Part shown: positions 22,544 through 34,065 of the stretch, one piece after another
How the letters are laid out: the number at the start of each line of letters is the position of its first letter
How positions within the stretch are numbered: position 1 is the stretch's first letter
Origin: Saccharum officinarum
Lineage: Eukaryota > Streptophyta > Magnoliopsida > Poales > Poaceae
DNA: 64,000 nt
NCBI GenBank assembly: GCA_020631735.1
Contig: CM036170.1
Span: forward strand, 73,237,737-73,301,736
Direction of reading: 5' to 3'
Position numbers and translations under genes: made by a program
Notes under the pieces: model-generated
The model's input: the letters and a program-made list of their open reading frames with translations, nothing else
What the model was told of the DNA's origin: nothing
The model's database searches: none

Positions 22544-23038
22544 CTGATCTCAGTGTGTTGCTCTGAACGAGACCAGCTCCTGGTTCGCCAACACCAACCT
22601 GTGTCGGTGCCGCGTTCCAGGTCCCGAACTTGAAACAACCTGTTCATTGATCTAGGACGTATCTCGTCGGTTATTGTTGATTTAAGATACAATTTTTTTC
22701 TCCATCACGCAAAAGGTTTGCGCGTCTTTGTATTAAGGTAGAGAAAAAAATTCGATACGATACGTCTTTGGATGCCTAGGGGGTCTCAAAGGATTTATAT
22801 GGTTTACTGCAAGATTTAAGATTTAGGATACAATCTCGTTGGTCATTAGCGCCCAGTTTCAGTTCGACTTGATCCCTTCACTCCTTCAGTTCGGTTGACC
22901 GTTGCTTAGTTGTGAAATCATTCGCTGACGACTTAGTCAACAGGTGCAGGTGTAGACTATGCTCAAAAGGAGACACTGGACAGTGGATAGCTGCTGGCGT
23001 CTCAAACTGCAATCATGCAATGAAGGTGAAAAAAAATA
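22544..23038. other. Intergenic sequence without recognised features
   Basis: About 500 bp of mixed composition. No ORF, RNA or repeat boundary I can support. Confidence 0.5.
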
Positions 23039-23074
23039 ATGCAACGCCAAGCCAGGAAGTGCATAAACAAAAAT
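23039..23074. repeat. tRNA-trailer tandem repeat, unit 1
   Basis: ATGCAACGCCAAGCCAGGAA and following bases match 25971-26006 with about two substitutions. It is separated from that unit by the Helitron, so the two were adjacent tandem units downstream of the tRNA-Lys gene before the insertion. Confidence 0.75.
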
Positions 23075-24003
23075 AACTAGCAGGTACCCCCGTGCTTCGC
23101 ACAGGGCAGCAAGTCAGAACTACAGCACATCATATGATCATACATGGAACCAAAATATGAGTATAATTAGTTAGAGACGGGTTGTCATTTAAGCCCTTTG
23201 TAGGATAATATTAGCATAGTGTAGGGATTGCAAAGTATCAGGTAATTCATGGTCAAAAAGTTGTAGCAGCAGTAGGCCATGTATTATTCTATGTCCATTT
23301 ACTACTGTTTCTCGGTGTACATGGTGGTACAAAGGTGAGTTTTGTACATAGTGGTACTATTGTAGTCATAGCAAATTGGTACCTTGTAAGCAGGGAGTTG
23401 TTTAGACACAACAGAGAGCATGTGTAATTGTTACATGAGGATAGAAGGCACCATGGAGTGAACCTGAGACAATAAGACTTGAATTAGAGAATATCAAATA
23501 AGAGGTGCTTGATGGTAAAGGAAAATGAACGGGAGTGAGCAGTGCCCAGAATTTCCTAACAAACAAATAAATAAACTGATTATTAAGACCAGATAACCAA
23601 TTGTAGGGAACCGCCTGTTTATGTGCAGCAGCATGAGCAATGGCTATAAAGAGTCGTCATTGTGAAAGATGTAATTCATTACAGACAATGCTCTAAAGGC
23701 ATATACTACTATGGTTATGTATCAACAGCTTCAGCGTCAATACAGAGGGATGGATTTTGCGTAAAATTATTGATCAGACCTGAAACAACAATCCTCGTAT
23801 AGGCAAGAACGGGTAACCATCTACATTGTGCATACAACGTTGCATAGGTACATCGCTAATGTGGAAAGGATTAGGCATAGAATTAAGCACATAGAGATTT
23901 GCAAGCAGATTACGCAGGTCAAAGATACCTGCATAATGATTATGAAACATGTGGGTAAGCATAAACTGGAAAATATTATGTGATCAGTACCAACAGTCCT
24001 TAC

Positions 24004-24085
24004 CCAAAGACGTTGCCTTGCTTGATGATGTCAATTCTGTGGTCCTTTCATGTCGAAAATGGTCAAGGTCGGTGACATTACCAAA
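24004..24085 (-). pseudogene. Captured exon-like segment in Helitron 1
   Basis: The minus strand shows TGCAG before the segment and GTAAGG after it. The 82-nt interval has an open frame FGNVTDLDHFRHERTTEL and onward. I do not recognise the parent gene. It lies downstream, in transcription sense, of the segment at 24286-24387. Confidence 0.5.
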
Positions 24086-24285
24086 CTGCATGTGCATAGG
24101 ACATTTTTTTGTTGAGAGAGCATGGACCCAAGGACTAAGGTAAGACATAAGTGATTAAATGTAGTAAAATAGAAAACATGCATTGTTTTGTAAAGAGTAA
24201 GGGTTGTAGCAATATAAACAAAGGGGATTGCTTGTTTTCATACAGAAAAGAATATATTCAATAAGCAGGCACCTGCTTCCTTTAC

Positions 24286-24387
24286 CTCAAGCTCTCGTTG
24301 CACCCTTTTCCTCTTTAATAGAGGAAGCTTCTTCAGGAGTTGAATTGGCAAAAGCAACACTTTGTTCATGTTTGACTTCTCGCACAG
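24286..24387 (-). pseudogene. Captured exon-like segment in Helitron 1
   Basis: Exactly 102 nt between CTTTGCAG and GTAAAGG on the minus strand, open in two frames. One reads LCEKSNMNKVLLLPIQLLKK. Parent gene unknown. The splice-site pair supports a genuine exon origin. Confidence 0.45.
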
Positions 24388-24814
24388 CTGCAAAGGCATG
24401 GAAGAAGGTAAGGCACGAAAGTTGTACTTTATTTAGACAATAAGGACCCTGACGTATTGATTGATAGATAGATTTTTCTTAATAGAATAGGAATGTGTTT
24501 CTTTAAAAAGGCGTAGCACTGCATAATCAGTCATCTCGCCGAATTGGACATGCTGTTTTAAGGATACAACAATAAACAAATAGGAAAAAATCTAGGAGAT
24601 AAGGCCAGCCTCAAAAATAAGCGTAATGACATCATTTGATCTTTTGTAGCTAGGTACAACGGCAGGCACTGAGAAATAGCATCATTTGCTACTTCATGTT
24701 GCCGGCACATAAAGAAAACAATGGAATTGCAATAGATGTAGGCAGGGAAGTGGCATGATAGGATAAATAAGCAGGTAGCAGTACATATGTATACATGAAC
24801 ATGTCATGGGGCTT

Positions 24815-25012
24815 TGGGGATCATCAGTCTATAATCCTAACGTACATGGAAGTTTATTTTAATCACAGGCTATACAACTCAAAAAACATTTTCGTCGCCT
24901 GCAGCAAGCATCAGGAGATTGAAGATCATCAGCCTGTATGTGAGTTTATTTTCATGACAGGCTATACAACCAAAAACAACATTTCCATCACCTGCATCCA
25001 GCATCAGGGGAA
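24815..25012. repeat. Diverged tandem duplication, unit about 90-100 bp
   Basis: Two copies share GATCATCAG, GTTTATTTT, CACAGGCTATACAAC or GACAGGCTATACAAC, and AGCATCAGG in order. They lie inside Helitron 1. No known function. Confidence 0.65.
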
Positions 25013-25199
25013 AAACAGGAGGTGTTCATGGGCGTGGCACTGAAATCAGTAAAAATCATTGTGCGCAGGAATGAAATCCGTGTGATAAACACCGGAATCA
25101 GATAGCAGTATAGAGGTTTGTCCTAAATTAGCATATCTATGAAATCTTAGCTGAGAAGACAAAGCAGGGAAAGCACCTAAAAAAGAGAGGCACATGTTG

Positions 25200-25960
25200 A
25201 GATTAAGATGAAACCTGGTGGTGACAGAGGGAGGGACATACAGAGCAGACCTCGAGAGGCGGCAGTGGAAAGGGCCGCTTGCCCGATCAATCGCACAAAG
25301 GAAGAGACAGAGGGAGAGAGGATGCGGGGGAGGAGGCATGGGACGGCGGAGGAAAAGGGAACAGGCACATGCCGCGAGATACGGTGGCCGAGCTGAGGCA
25401 GCGTTGGTGATGTCGCGTCCGTGCAGGTGGGCACTCGAGTCAACGGCGCGGGGAGGGGCGCGCCTGTACCGTGGCTGGTCCTCTTGCTGGCGCAGCCGGG
25501 CCGCGACGGCCGGTGGCTAGGATGCCATGCTGGGGTGCCACGTTGCTGCTCCGCGCAGGAGGCCGGGCGAGCTCAAGCTGGGTCTGTATGGCCACCGCGC
25601 GCAGATCCGGAATACGTAGGCGACGGGGAGGGAAGGCGCGGCGGCGCGAGGAGGACGGGTAGAGCGGGGGGCGGCGCTGGCAGGGGCGAAGAGGGAGCGT
25701 AGGGAAGGAAGGCTCGTGAGGGCAACGTGGGGAGGGAGCGCGGAGAGGGAGCAGCGGCGTGGTAGGCGTTGAGGAGGGGGCGCTTATTTTTGGCCGATGG
25801 AAGCGAGGAGAAGGCTCTGGAGAGGGTGACGACGCGGTAGGCATCCGATGGCTGGGGAACATCGGGCAAACGCATAGCGGGTGCGGGCTGTTCACGTGAT
25901 CCGTTGCTGTTACCGGAACAGTGATACAGTGAGGGGGAGTGGGCGACGTGGGCGCACGCG
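25200..25960. other. GC-rich 5' section of Helitron 1
   Basis: Dense CpG sequence resembling a grass promoter and first exon. Open frames on both strands overlap each other and show only low-complexity Pro, Ala, Ser and Arg stretches, so no product is called. Confidence 0.4.
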
Positions 25961-25970
25961 GTAAGGATTG

Positions 25971-26006
25971 ATGCAACGCCAAGCAAGGAAGTGCAAAAAC
26001 AAAAAA
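25971..26006. repeat. tRNA-trailer tandem repeat, unit 2
   Basis: Partner of 23039-23074. It begins ATGCAACGCC, a 10-mer seen again at 26006-26015 across the 3' end of the tRNA gene, so the array seems to have grown from the tRNA 3' end. Confidence 0.75.
26001..26006 (-). terminator. RNA polymerase III terminator
   Basis: Six T in a row on the minus strand, five bases after the tRNA discriminator base. Confidence 0.8.
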
Positions 26007-26011
26007 TGCAA

Positions 26012-26084
26012 CGCCCACCGTGGGGCTCGAACCCACGACCACAAGGTTAAGAGCCTTGCGCTCTACCGACTGAGCTAGACGGGC
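26012..26084 (-). tRNA. trnK-CUU: tRNA-Lys (anticodon CTT)
   Basis: The minus strand reads from GCCCGTCTAGCTCAGTCGG to a 3' end CCCCACGGTGGGC plus discriminator G. The acceptor stem pairs GCCCGTC with GGTGGGC, allowing two G-U pairs. The anticodon loop CTCTTAA gives CTT, decoding AAG. The A box (TAGCTCAGTCGG) and B box (GGTTCGAGCCC) are intact, no intron is present, and a T6 terminator follows. It is 73 nt and looks functional. An overlapping minus-strand frame containing ARLAQSVE is only the tRNA translated. Confidence 0.96.
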
Positions 26085-27279
26085 AGATGTTTTTATATTC
26101 AATTTTACAATTGTTGACACTTCCTCGAATGTTTAGCCTGTTGATCACCTTTCAGTCAACGTGTACGGTGCTCCCAGTATCAGAAATACACATCTGCGAA
26201 CTGATTGGATTCTTTCTGGTGCAACCTCTCACCTGGGTCTAAGTTTTTGACTTGGTATGGATGCTCGTATTTTTCTTGATTTATTTTAGAATTTAACGGC
26301 GCTATTTTCAGTGGTGCTGACGTCCCTGTCAATAGCGAGACGCCTATGTTGACTTCGTGAATCTCGAAATTTACCGGCTCAGTTCTTCGGAGGTGCTCAT
26401 ATGGGTAGAGGTTCAAGGGATGAGTGTGGATACATATGTGGGTGTCTACATTGTATTGTGTAATTCTAAAAAAGAAAATTAAAAATTCCATAATATTTAT
26501 GATGCATAAGTATTAGTGTTAGGTTAATACTGGAATGCGTTTTCATAAACAAGTATATTTTAATACGATTTTATATTAACTTTAAATTTAAATAGTTTGA
26601 TTACTTGAAAATTGAGGTGGATATATATTTTAGGGTGGATGGAGTAAAGAGACTACCGAGAGCAAAACACTTTTTGCTACTTCTTTCCTTCACCATGTAG
26701 ACAAAGACATAGGAGTATTCTGGAAAGAATGTCATGGCACTCCAGACAAAACTTTGACACGACGAAATAGATCAATCCAAGAACCTGCTTCTCAACGCCT
26801 CCAAACCTGCTTCTCAACGCCTCCACGAGGGTTCAGAAATCAGAACGAAGGAAGGCATGTGGGCTTTTGGCTGTCGGTAACGTGGCACCTCCGCAGTCCG
26901 CACGCCTCACGCGCATTTAGGTTCGAAACTGCATTGACATGGCACGCTGCATATTTGTAAAATGGCATGGCTAGCGTTCAAATGTCCGAACGTCGGCATT
27001 CGCTGCTGCTTCACGCGGACCAGCGCCTCTCGTTGGAACGTGCGCCCCCGCTGTGCTTCTCATCTGCGCCACCTTCGCTTCCCACACCCGCACCGCCACC
27101 CCCCTCAACTGCGTCGTCTCGGGAGGCTGCATTGCCATCTCCTTCCACTGCGTCGTCTTAGGAGGCTGAACGCCGGAACTGCTGCCTACTGGTGACCCAC
27201 GACAGAGCCATGGCGCTGGTCGCCTAGTCAGGGAGTTCACAGACAAGGGGAAGGTGGTGGCAAGCTACCGGCGCTATTG
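26085..27279. other. Intergenic sequence upstream of the repeat block
   Basis: No gene recognised. It contains a perfect 22-bp direct duplication (26782-26803 and 26804-26825, unit AACCTGCTTCTCAACGCCTC plus CA). From about 26960 it turns CG-rich with low-complexity frames. Confidence 0.5.
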
Positions 27280-27670
27280 CAACATACGTAACATCTGACC
27301 TACTTTTAAAACATCTAAATAAAACATTTGCAACATACGTCTTAAGACTGATAAAACACTTGAAACATGTATCTGAAATACTTGAAAAAAACACGTAAAA
27401 ACATTTGAAAAGCTATTGCAAAACGTATGTAACATCCAGATAAACATACTACAACATATGTGTGAAACATATGTAACATACAGATGAAACACTTGCAAAC
27501 ACACGTCTAAAAACATATGAAACATTTAGAACATACATTTGCAACAAACGTGTATAGCCATTGCAACATGAGCAACATCCCGATCTACCTTTGCAACATC
27601 CATATAAACACACTTGTAACATACCTCTAAAATATACGAAACACTTAAACTACGCTTGCGACGTACGCTT
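27280..27670. repeat. Degenerate short-period repeat (AACATnTGnAACA-like)
   Basis: Dozens of imperfect copies of GCAACAT, GAAACAT, AAACACTTG and ACATACGT at intervals of about 12-30 bp over 390 bp. Such blocks in grasses are often subterminal repeats of DNA transposons. I cannot see terminal inverted repeats here. Confidence 0.65.
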
Positions 27671-27719
27671 TTTGCACAATGTCGCCTCGCACCTACTACC
27701 AAAAACACAACTGTCCGCC

Positions 27720-28260
27720 TCCCCCAAATCGTTAAACCTTCCACAAAGCGTTAAACCAAATCCACGTCAATCTGTTCCTTGTGGCGCCCGCCCTCCGAAG
27801 CCCCGAATGAACAAAACCAAAAAGCCAAATATCCCCATCCCCGGTCAGCGCAAGGGCGTGCGACCGAACCCACGCCTCAAAAGCACAATTTTTCTGAAAA
27901 AATCCGACGCACCGAAACCACCACCCCCACCCCACCGCACCGGGCCACTAACCAGCACTGAGCTGAAGCTGAGCCACCCCACCCGAGAGGCGAGAGCGGT
28001 CGAGTCGAGCTCCGAGCCCGCACGGCGCACGCGGACGCGGTCACGCGCCGCGCACGTGCGCCCCCGCCGTCCCTCCGCAAAAGCGCAGCGCAGCGCCACC
28101 GTCCCGCCGCCGCCGCCGGTTCCCTCCGTTTGTCCCGCTCCACACCGCCGCGGAGGCGCGATCACGTGGGTGAGGCCCTAACTCGAGCTCTGGACTCGAG
28201 CTCAGAGCCTGGGCGGCGCGAGGTCGCCCATACTAGGAGGTCCCGGGCCCGGAGGTTTCG
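27720..28260 (+). promoter_or_regulatory. Probable promoter and 5' UTR region of the O-fucosyltransferase gene
   Basis: Composition rises to strongly CpG-rich over the 500 bp before the ATG, as in many grass housekeeping genes. No clear TATA box is evident. A short inverted motif CTCGAGCTC occurs twice at about 28181-28202. Confidence 0.45.
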
Positions 28261-31200
28261 ATGCAGAACCACGCGTACAGCCGGCTGGGCATCTCGGGGG
28301 CCGGGGCGGCCGTGCCGTCGCCTCCGTCGTCGCCGCGGCGCGCGTGGGGGAGGAGGGCCTCGGCGAAGGGAGGATGGTCGGCGAGGGCCAGCGCGGGCGC
28401 GGTGCGGAGGGTGGCGCGGGCGGTGCTTGCGGCGCTGCTGCGGCGGCAGGCGGTGTTCCTCTTCGCGCCACTGCTGTACGTGGCGGCGATGCTGCTCTAC
28501 ATGGGCTCCATCTCGCTCGACAGTGTGCCCCGCATCATCTCGCGCCCGGCGCCCGGGTCAGTGTACCGCAGCCCGCAGCTCTACGCCCGCCTCCGCGCCG
28601 ATATGGACGCCGATAATGCCACCGACGCGGTAAGTAACTCCTGCGCATCGGCGCCCCCATCTATTGGACTGGGAATTTGTGCTTGCGATGGAAGTATTTG
28701 GTGGTTTTGTTTGATTCGTGGGTTTAAAGCTTGCTCGGATGTCAAAGTTCTGGTGTTCCGTACTTGGATCGTCTGATACAACTAAGATTCAGCATGTTAA
28801 CTAACCGAGCAGAGACAGTGAAGTGTGTTCTCGTGAATAGTAGTCGGTGTTCTGATTATTCTAGTGACGGCTGATTTGGTCGAAGTTTTGGATTAAGTTA
28901 TCTTCTAGTTGTTGGAGAATGGCAGTAAACTCATAGAAGTATGTGTGGTGTACCGATATTATATTTCTTGTTAAGCTAGCTCGGGCATGTGTGTAGTGAA
29001 TGACAGCACCAAACCAATGACATTTCACCAGTTGATACCTGCTTCAGTTTGTGGGGTCATGGAATATTATTATTCAATCAACAGACAATGGTTGGCTTGG
29101 TCAGAGATATGGGAATTTTGTCAGATCAACTGGTGCGACCGATAATACGCATGCTGTCTTTACATATCGCCTTTTTGTGTATAGAGGCTGCTTAGTTGGC
29201 AAAATTTTTGGTGAAACGCTACTGTAGCAGTTTCGTTGTTATTTGGCAAATATTGTCCAATCATAGTCTAATTAGGCTTAAAAGATTTGTCTCGTCCATT
29301 TCATCTAAACTGTGTAATTAGTTTTATTTTTTATCTATATTTAACGCTTCATGCATGTGTTCAAAGATTCGATGTGACAGAGAATCTGAAAATTTTGGTA
29401 AAATTTTTGGCATCTAAACAGTGCCATAGTTCAAAAACATATTGTAAGATACATAGGTTTATGTGTTTACATGGTCCTTACGAGGATTTGTGTAATAGCT
29501 CCCATTTGCGTTTTTTTAATCCACCTTTTTTTTTGCGGTTATAGCACCCTCAATGCTTGACATTGTCCTCGATGAATTGCCAAATTCATTATAGTTCAAA
29601 AACAGAACAAGTTTTCCTGAGATTATTATTCAAATGCATGGAACTTTTGTAAATCAAATTACCTTCTCAATTCCTAGATACTTGGTATTTTAGGATAACT
29701 AAGTGATAGACTAATTTCCCTATAGTTCAAGGGAAATGGCCTAGGTCTATGGCAGATAATAACATATGCATCTGCCCTGTTGTTGTATCAATACCCTTGT
29801 ACCTAACTCTCTCAGTAAGAAGGCATATGTGCTATGCTATCTTCACATATGGTGTCTAAACTATGCAACATTTTGTCTGCCCTTGTGGAATGGTTTAGAG
29901 CTGGGGTAATGATATTTTACTGTTTATTGGATTTGTTGTATTAGTTTACATCAGGTGTCAGCTGGCAGATGTTTTATTTATTCTGCATGGTAGTGTCAGC
30001 TGGCGGTGTAGTATATTCTGCATGGTAGAAAATTGTTGTTTTATTTATTCTATTGATTGGAAATTGTCATTTTAACTTGTCCTGCACCTATTTGCATGTT
30101 TTTCTTAAGTTCAGTGTGGATGCTTTGTATTTGTGTTCCATTTTATTCATAGTGATATTGCTAACTTTTGTAGCTAGCAACTGTATGGCGGCATGCTTAC
30201 AGAGGTGGTGTTTGGAGACCTTGCATAAGCAATAATACCAACGGTACGCCATTTTTTTCATTTTGCAAGTCGTTTTTAATAATTCACAGGTTGGGACTGT
30301 TTGTCGATATTTCTAATTTCAAATGGTAGTCTATTCATGCTGGTATGCTGATTTTGAACAAAGCTAGCTTGTTCTATTCCTCAATGTACCATTCAATGTT
30401 TTCTGGTTTGGGTTGCCTGATTATTTCATGATGACCCGGTTTGACAGATCTTATGTGCAGTTGTGTATAGCCAAGTTCCAAAGGTGCATGCATATGGTAC
30501 CTTTTATCGGCTCATCAGTTGCAGGCTTATGGCTTCTAAAATATCTTTTTCACAAAAAAAATGGAATGTTCTCAGCGTGATTTTTGTATTACAACTTACA
30601 TCACAACATAGGCTTGGGCCTTATGTTGAATTGTATTTCTTATTAAAATGTTTTTTTTGTATCGAAGATTGTCTAAGATATACGTTTTCATCAATATTAT
30701 CGGGCTATTTTGGCCTTTGGCCGGCCTAAAGAGCAAGGTCTGGCATTTCCAGACCTGGTTGGTGCATGTCCTGACTCCTGAGGTCAGTGTAGCTCAGGTT
30801 TTGAGCATTTTGCTTATACAGGTACATTTTATGAGCAAGTACACTTAATGCTGAATTGCTAATGAGCTGTTGATAGACACATGTCAACCTTTGGATTGCA
30901 ATACTATATTTTGTGGATGACATTTTACTTTACTTTTACATATCACTCTCTTTTGTGTGTTTTATTAAGAGGTGCCATTTTGTATTATGCATTTTATCTT
31001 GAGAGAAGTATAAAATGATATTTGATTAACTTTGGTAGGTTTGCCTGAATCAAATGGGTACATATACATTGAGGCCAATGGTGGTTTGAATCAACAACGA
31101 ACATCGGTATTTAGCTTCCATCTGAGGGCCTTCCTTACCATTATCACTTTGTATAGTTTACGTTGTAATCCTGTTTGCTGATTTCACTCCTATTGTTTTT

Positions 31201-33109
31201 TAAAAAAAATGTTTTGCAGATTTGCAATGCAGTTGCTGTTGCCGGTTTTCTGAATGCAACTCTTGTAATTCCAAACTTCCACTATCACAGCATTTGGAGG
31301 GATCCCAGGTGTTCCTCCTACTGACTTTTATGTGTCCTGTCGTTATCTCTGTATTCCCATCATTGCATCCTTGGGTTAGTTTCTGAATGTTGAATTTATC
31401 ATCACCCCCAAAATAGTCAGAACTAACACCAACTGTAGCAGTCCTTACCAGGGTTCTGGGATTCAAAACAAGAAAAATTTCATATCCATCCAAAAGAGTG
31501 AATTTCAGAAAATTCAGACTGGAATTCAGTTGTGTTGACTGGTCAAAGTGTTCACGTTTAGATGATATTTGGCTGAATTTGTTCACAGCTTAACCTAAAG
31601 GCATGAGGATGAAACAAATGGAATAGAACTTGATAGGTTTGCACTTTTATATCAAAGGAAGGACTTGTTTGAACTAGACTAGACTAAAAAATTCAAATTG
31701 GACTGAAATTTTTGACCGGTACGATGTTGTTCGGGCCTCACCGAAATGTGCGTCCAGCAACGGTATGGAGCCCGATTCCAAGACGCGTCCAACAACCTTA
31801 CATAGTCCCATTCCAAGACGTATTAGAACAGATGACGTGATCGTTAAATAAATGTCCCTGACACAAATCATCCAGGTGACCGCGCCACAAGCTGTGGGCA
31901 CATTTGCTAATTATGTTTAATGTCTGATACTTCATTGAGTTGAATACTGAGTTTTAAAGTGCTAGCTTATACCAGTAAGCCACTTGAAAGACCACCGTAC
32001 ATATGCTCATCTTTCTCTAACATCTATTATGTGCATGGTTTGTGGTTTCATTCGTAAACCTCCTGTTAACATTCTGGTGATTTTGAAAATAATTAACCTT
32101 TTTTATCCGGTGACATGCCAAATGATAAAAACCTCCCAACTAATAACATGTTTTTTGCATGATACAGCGCAAATAAAGCTACTTACATCTATTTTTTTAT
32201 ACAGCAAATTTAATGATATTTATGATGAGGATTACTTTATCCAACGCTTAAAAAATGATGTCCGGGTGGTTGACAAGGTGCCTGAGTTCATAATGGAGCG
32301 ATTTGGTCACAATCTGAGTAATGCATTTAATTTCAAGATAAAGGCTTGGTCTCCTATTCAGTTCTATGAAGATATTGTTCTCCCTAAGTTGATCGAAGAA
32401 AGGTTGGTTGAAGCCAATACTGATTTGCAGTTTTGAGGTCATCTGCTATTTTATCATATCCCCAAGTACTAGTTATTATTTGCTTATGTGAACTTTGAAC
32501 TTGTCTCTCAATTTCAGGCTCATAAGGATATCACCTTTTGCGAATCGGCTGTCATTCGATGCGCCTCCTGCTGTTCAACGTCTACGATGTCTAGCAAATT
32601 TTGAAGCCTTAAAATTTTCTAAACCAATCACAACTATATCAAATATTTTAGTTTCTCGGATGAGAGAAAAAAGTGTTGAAAACAATGGGAAATACGTAGC
32701 AGTGCATCTCCGCTTTGAAGAGGTTAGTTTTCTATCCTCAATTGTTCATGAAACAATTAAAAATTCCAAGGGTGTAGATGAACAACCAGGATACTTCAGA
32801 TGCTGCTAGGTCTCAGACCCATATTTATCAGAAGTACATGAAACAAACAAGTTCACTTTTCGGCTTGTTTTTTCTTTTCTGATGGTATGTCCATGGTGAG
32901 TAGACTGGAGAATTCTCAACCACTAATCATTCCTTTTTCAGGACATGGTTGCCTTCTCTTGTTGTGTCTTTGATGGCGGTGACGATGAGAAGAAGGAACT
33001 GGATGCAGCCAGGGAAAAAGGTTGGAAGGGGAAATTTACTAGGCCAGGACGTGTAATAAGGCCTGGAGCAATAAGGATGAATGGGAAATGTCCACTGACC
33101 CCTTTGGAG
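28261..33109 (+). CDS. O-fucosyltransferase family protein, exons 1-7; 3' exons missing from window
   Basis: Seven exons join in frame with GT/AG borders: 28261-28629, 30174-30243, 31039-31106, 31220-31308, 32205-32402, 32518-32722 and 32942-33109, giving 389 codons. Residues 64-83 ([20 protein letters not shown]) form a signal anchor, so this is a Golgi type II membrane protein. Exon 2 has VWRPC. Exon 3 has [12 protein letters not shown]. Exons 3-4 give the GDP-fucose-binding fold of plant O-FucT (PF10250), including [11 protein letters not shown]. Exon 6 ends [10 protein letters not shown] and exon 7 begins DMVAFSCC and contains [10 protein letters not shown]. These are family hallmarks. 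Family members usually have roughly 500 residues or more, so at least 100 C-terminal residues are missing. Intron 7 holds a Helitron end and then the assembly gap. No stop or frameshift appears in the seven exons. The sugar acceptor is unknown. Confidence 0.93.
29186..29425. mobile_element. MITE-like element in O-FucT intron 1
   Basis: The left end GGCTGCTTAGTTGGC and the right end GGCATCTAAACAGTGCC are imperfect inverted repeats. Inner AAAATTTTTGG blocks are mirrored near both ends. Elements with GGCCTGTTTAGTT-type ends are common in grass introns. The target duplication is unclear. Confidence 0.55.
30244..31038. other. O-FucT intron 2
   Basis: AT-rich intron of 795 bp bounded by GT and AG. 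No element recognised. Confidence 0.7.
31309..32204. other. O-FucT intron 4
   Basis: 896-bp intron. A frame opening at 31984 and running through exon 5 is intron read-through and not a separate gene. Confidence 0.75.
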
Positions 33110-34047
33110 GTACTACCTCCGCCCCTAAAAGAATGCAATTCTAGCACAGTGTCACGTTTTAGTACCTTACTAGCAGATGCCCGTGCTTTGCTAGGGGAGT
33201 CTCTAAATTTTCGACATAATGAGTCCCGACTTAGGAGCCAAAAAAAAATATTAACACAATAAGAGTAAGAAAAAATAATGATTCAAAAATCAACAGACAA
33301 ATAAATTAGTAAAATCTCCATCTTTTTGCTTGATTGCCATGTAGGAGTATATATGGACAACAAACACTTGCAGAAAGATGGCCAGTCATTCATGACTACA
33401 ATCATATGTAAGGGATTATCTATTCCGGTGATTCTATAAAAGAATCGACTCAACGTAAGTACCAGCCCATGATTTAGAAGACTAACTAACAAGTAACTCA
33501 GTACAATATTTCATCACGAAAAAATCCAAATAAAATATTTATTTCAAATTAGACAAAATATTTTTGGTTGAAACAGACATATGTGAATGCTAGTGAGTAG
33601 CCCACTCTGCTATTTGCTTCTCTTTAAATAGCTCACAAAATCAGTATCCTCTGCCTCTTGGATAAGAGCTCCTGCTGGTCCAGACTCCAGAGCCTGAAGG
33701 TAGAACCCATAATGCAGAAACATTAGTTCCGAAAGCTGCACTCCCCGAAAAGTAACGCCATACATGAGGCTGTATAGTCTCCAAAAGCTACACTGCATAT
33801 AGTTTCAAAAAAAAGCTACACTGCGTATAGACATCTAAAAACACCAACAGCTAAAACCTTATACCTCTTGTACATCTAAAAAACACCAGCAGCTGTAAAT
33901 CCTTATGCCACTTGTACAGTACTATTATTGGAGCTGGAGGCTGGAACTATAATAAGCTCCAGACTGGATTTCGTGAAGCCCAATTACAAGATTCATCATA
34001 GTGAAGGATTTGAACACATTAAAAGGTTGCTGCATAATTGATCAATC

Positions 34048-34065
34048 ATAACAAGATCGAACAAT
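34048..34065. repeat. Target-site duplication of SINE fragment (left, 18 bp)
   Basis: ATAACAAGATCGAACAAT, identical to 34115-34132. Confidence 0.9.

Larger units (their letters stand above)
23077..25971 (-). mobile_element. Non-autonomous Helitron (2895 bp) with captured exon-like fragments
   Basis: On the minus strand the 3' end reads CCCTGTGCGAAGCACGGGG, a perfect 8-bp stem (one G-T pair) with a GAA loop, then seven bases and CTAG, followed by host T. The 5' end starts TC after host A. Removing 23077-25971 rejoins A and T, the Helitron target, and makes two trailer repeats directly adjacent. No RepHel ORF is visible. The 5' (right) third is GC-rich, like a host promoter or first exon, and two splice-flanked exon-like segments occur further in. 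The exact 5' end rests on the TC and AT rules. Confidence 0.75.

Noticed and set aside
23039..26006. 36-bp direct repeats taken as a long target-site duplication
   Set aside because: The Helitron ends fit an A/T target with no duplication, and a third partial ATGCAACGCC at the tRNA end shows an older tandem array.
25440..26120. 226-aa minus-strand ORF over the tRNA region
   Set aside because: Its start segment ([18 protein letters not shown]) is the tRNA-Lys gene translated, and the rest is low-complexity GC-rich sequence.
31984..32436. 150-aa plus-strand ORF as an independent gene
   Set aside because: It is intron 4 read into exon 5 of the O-FucT gene and past the exon's GT donor.
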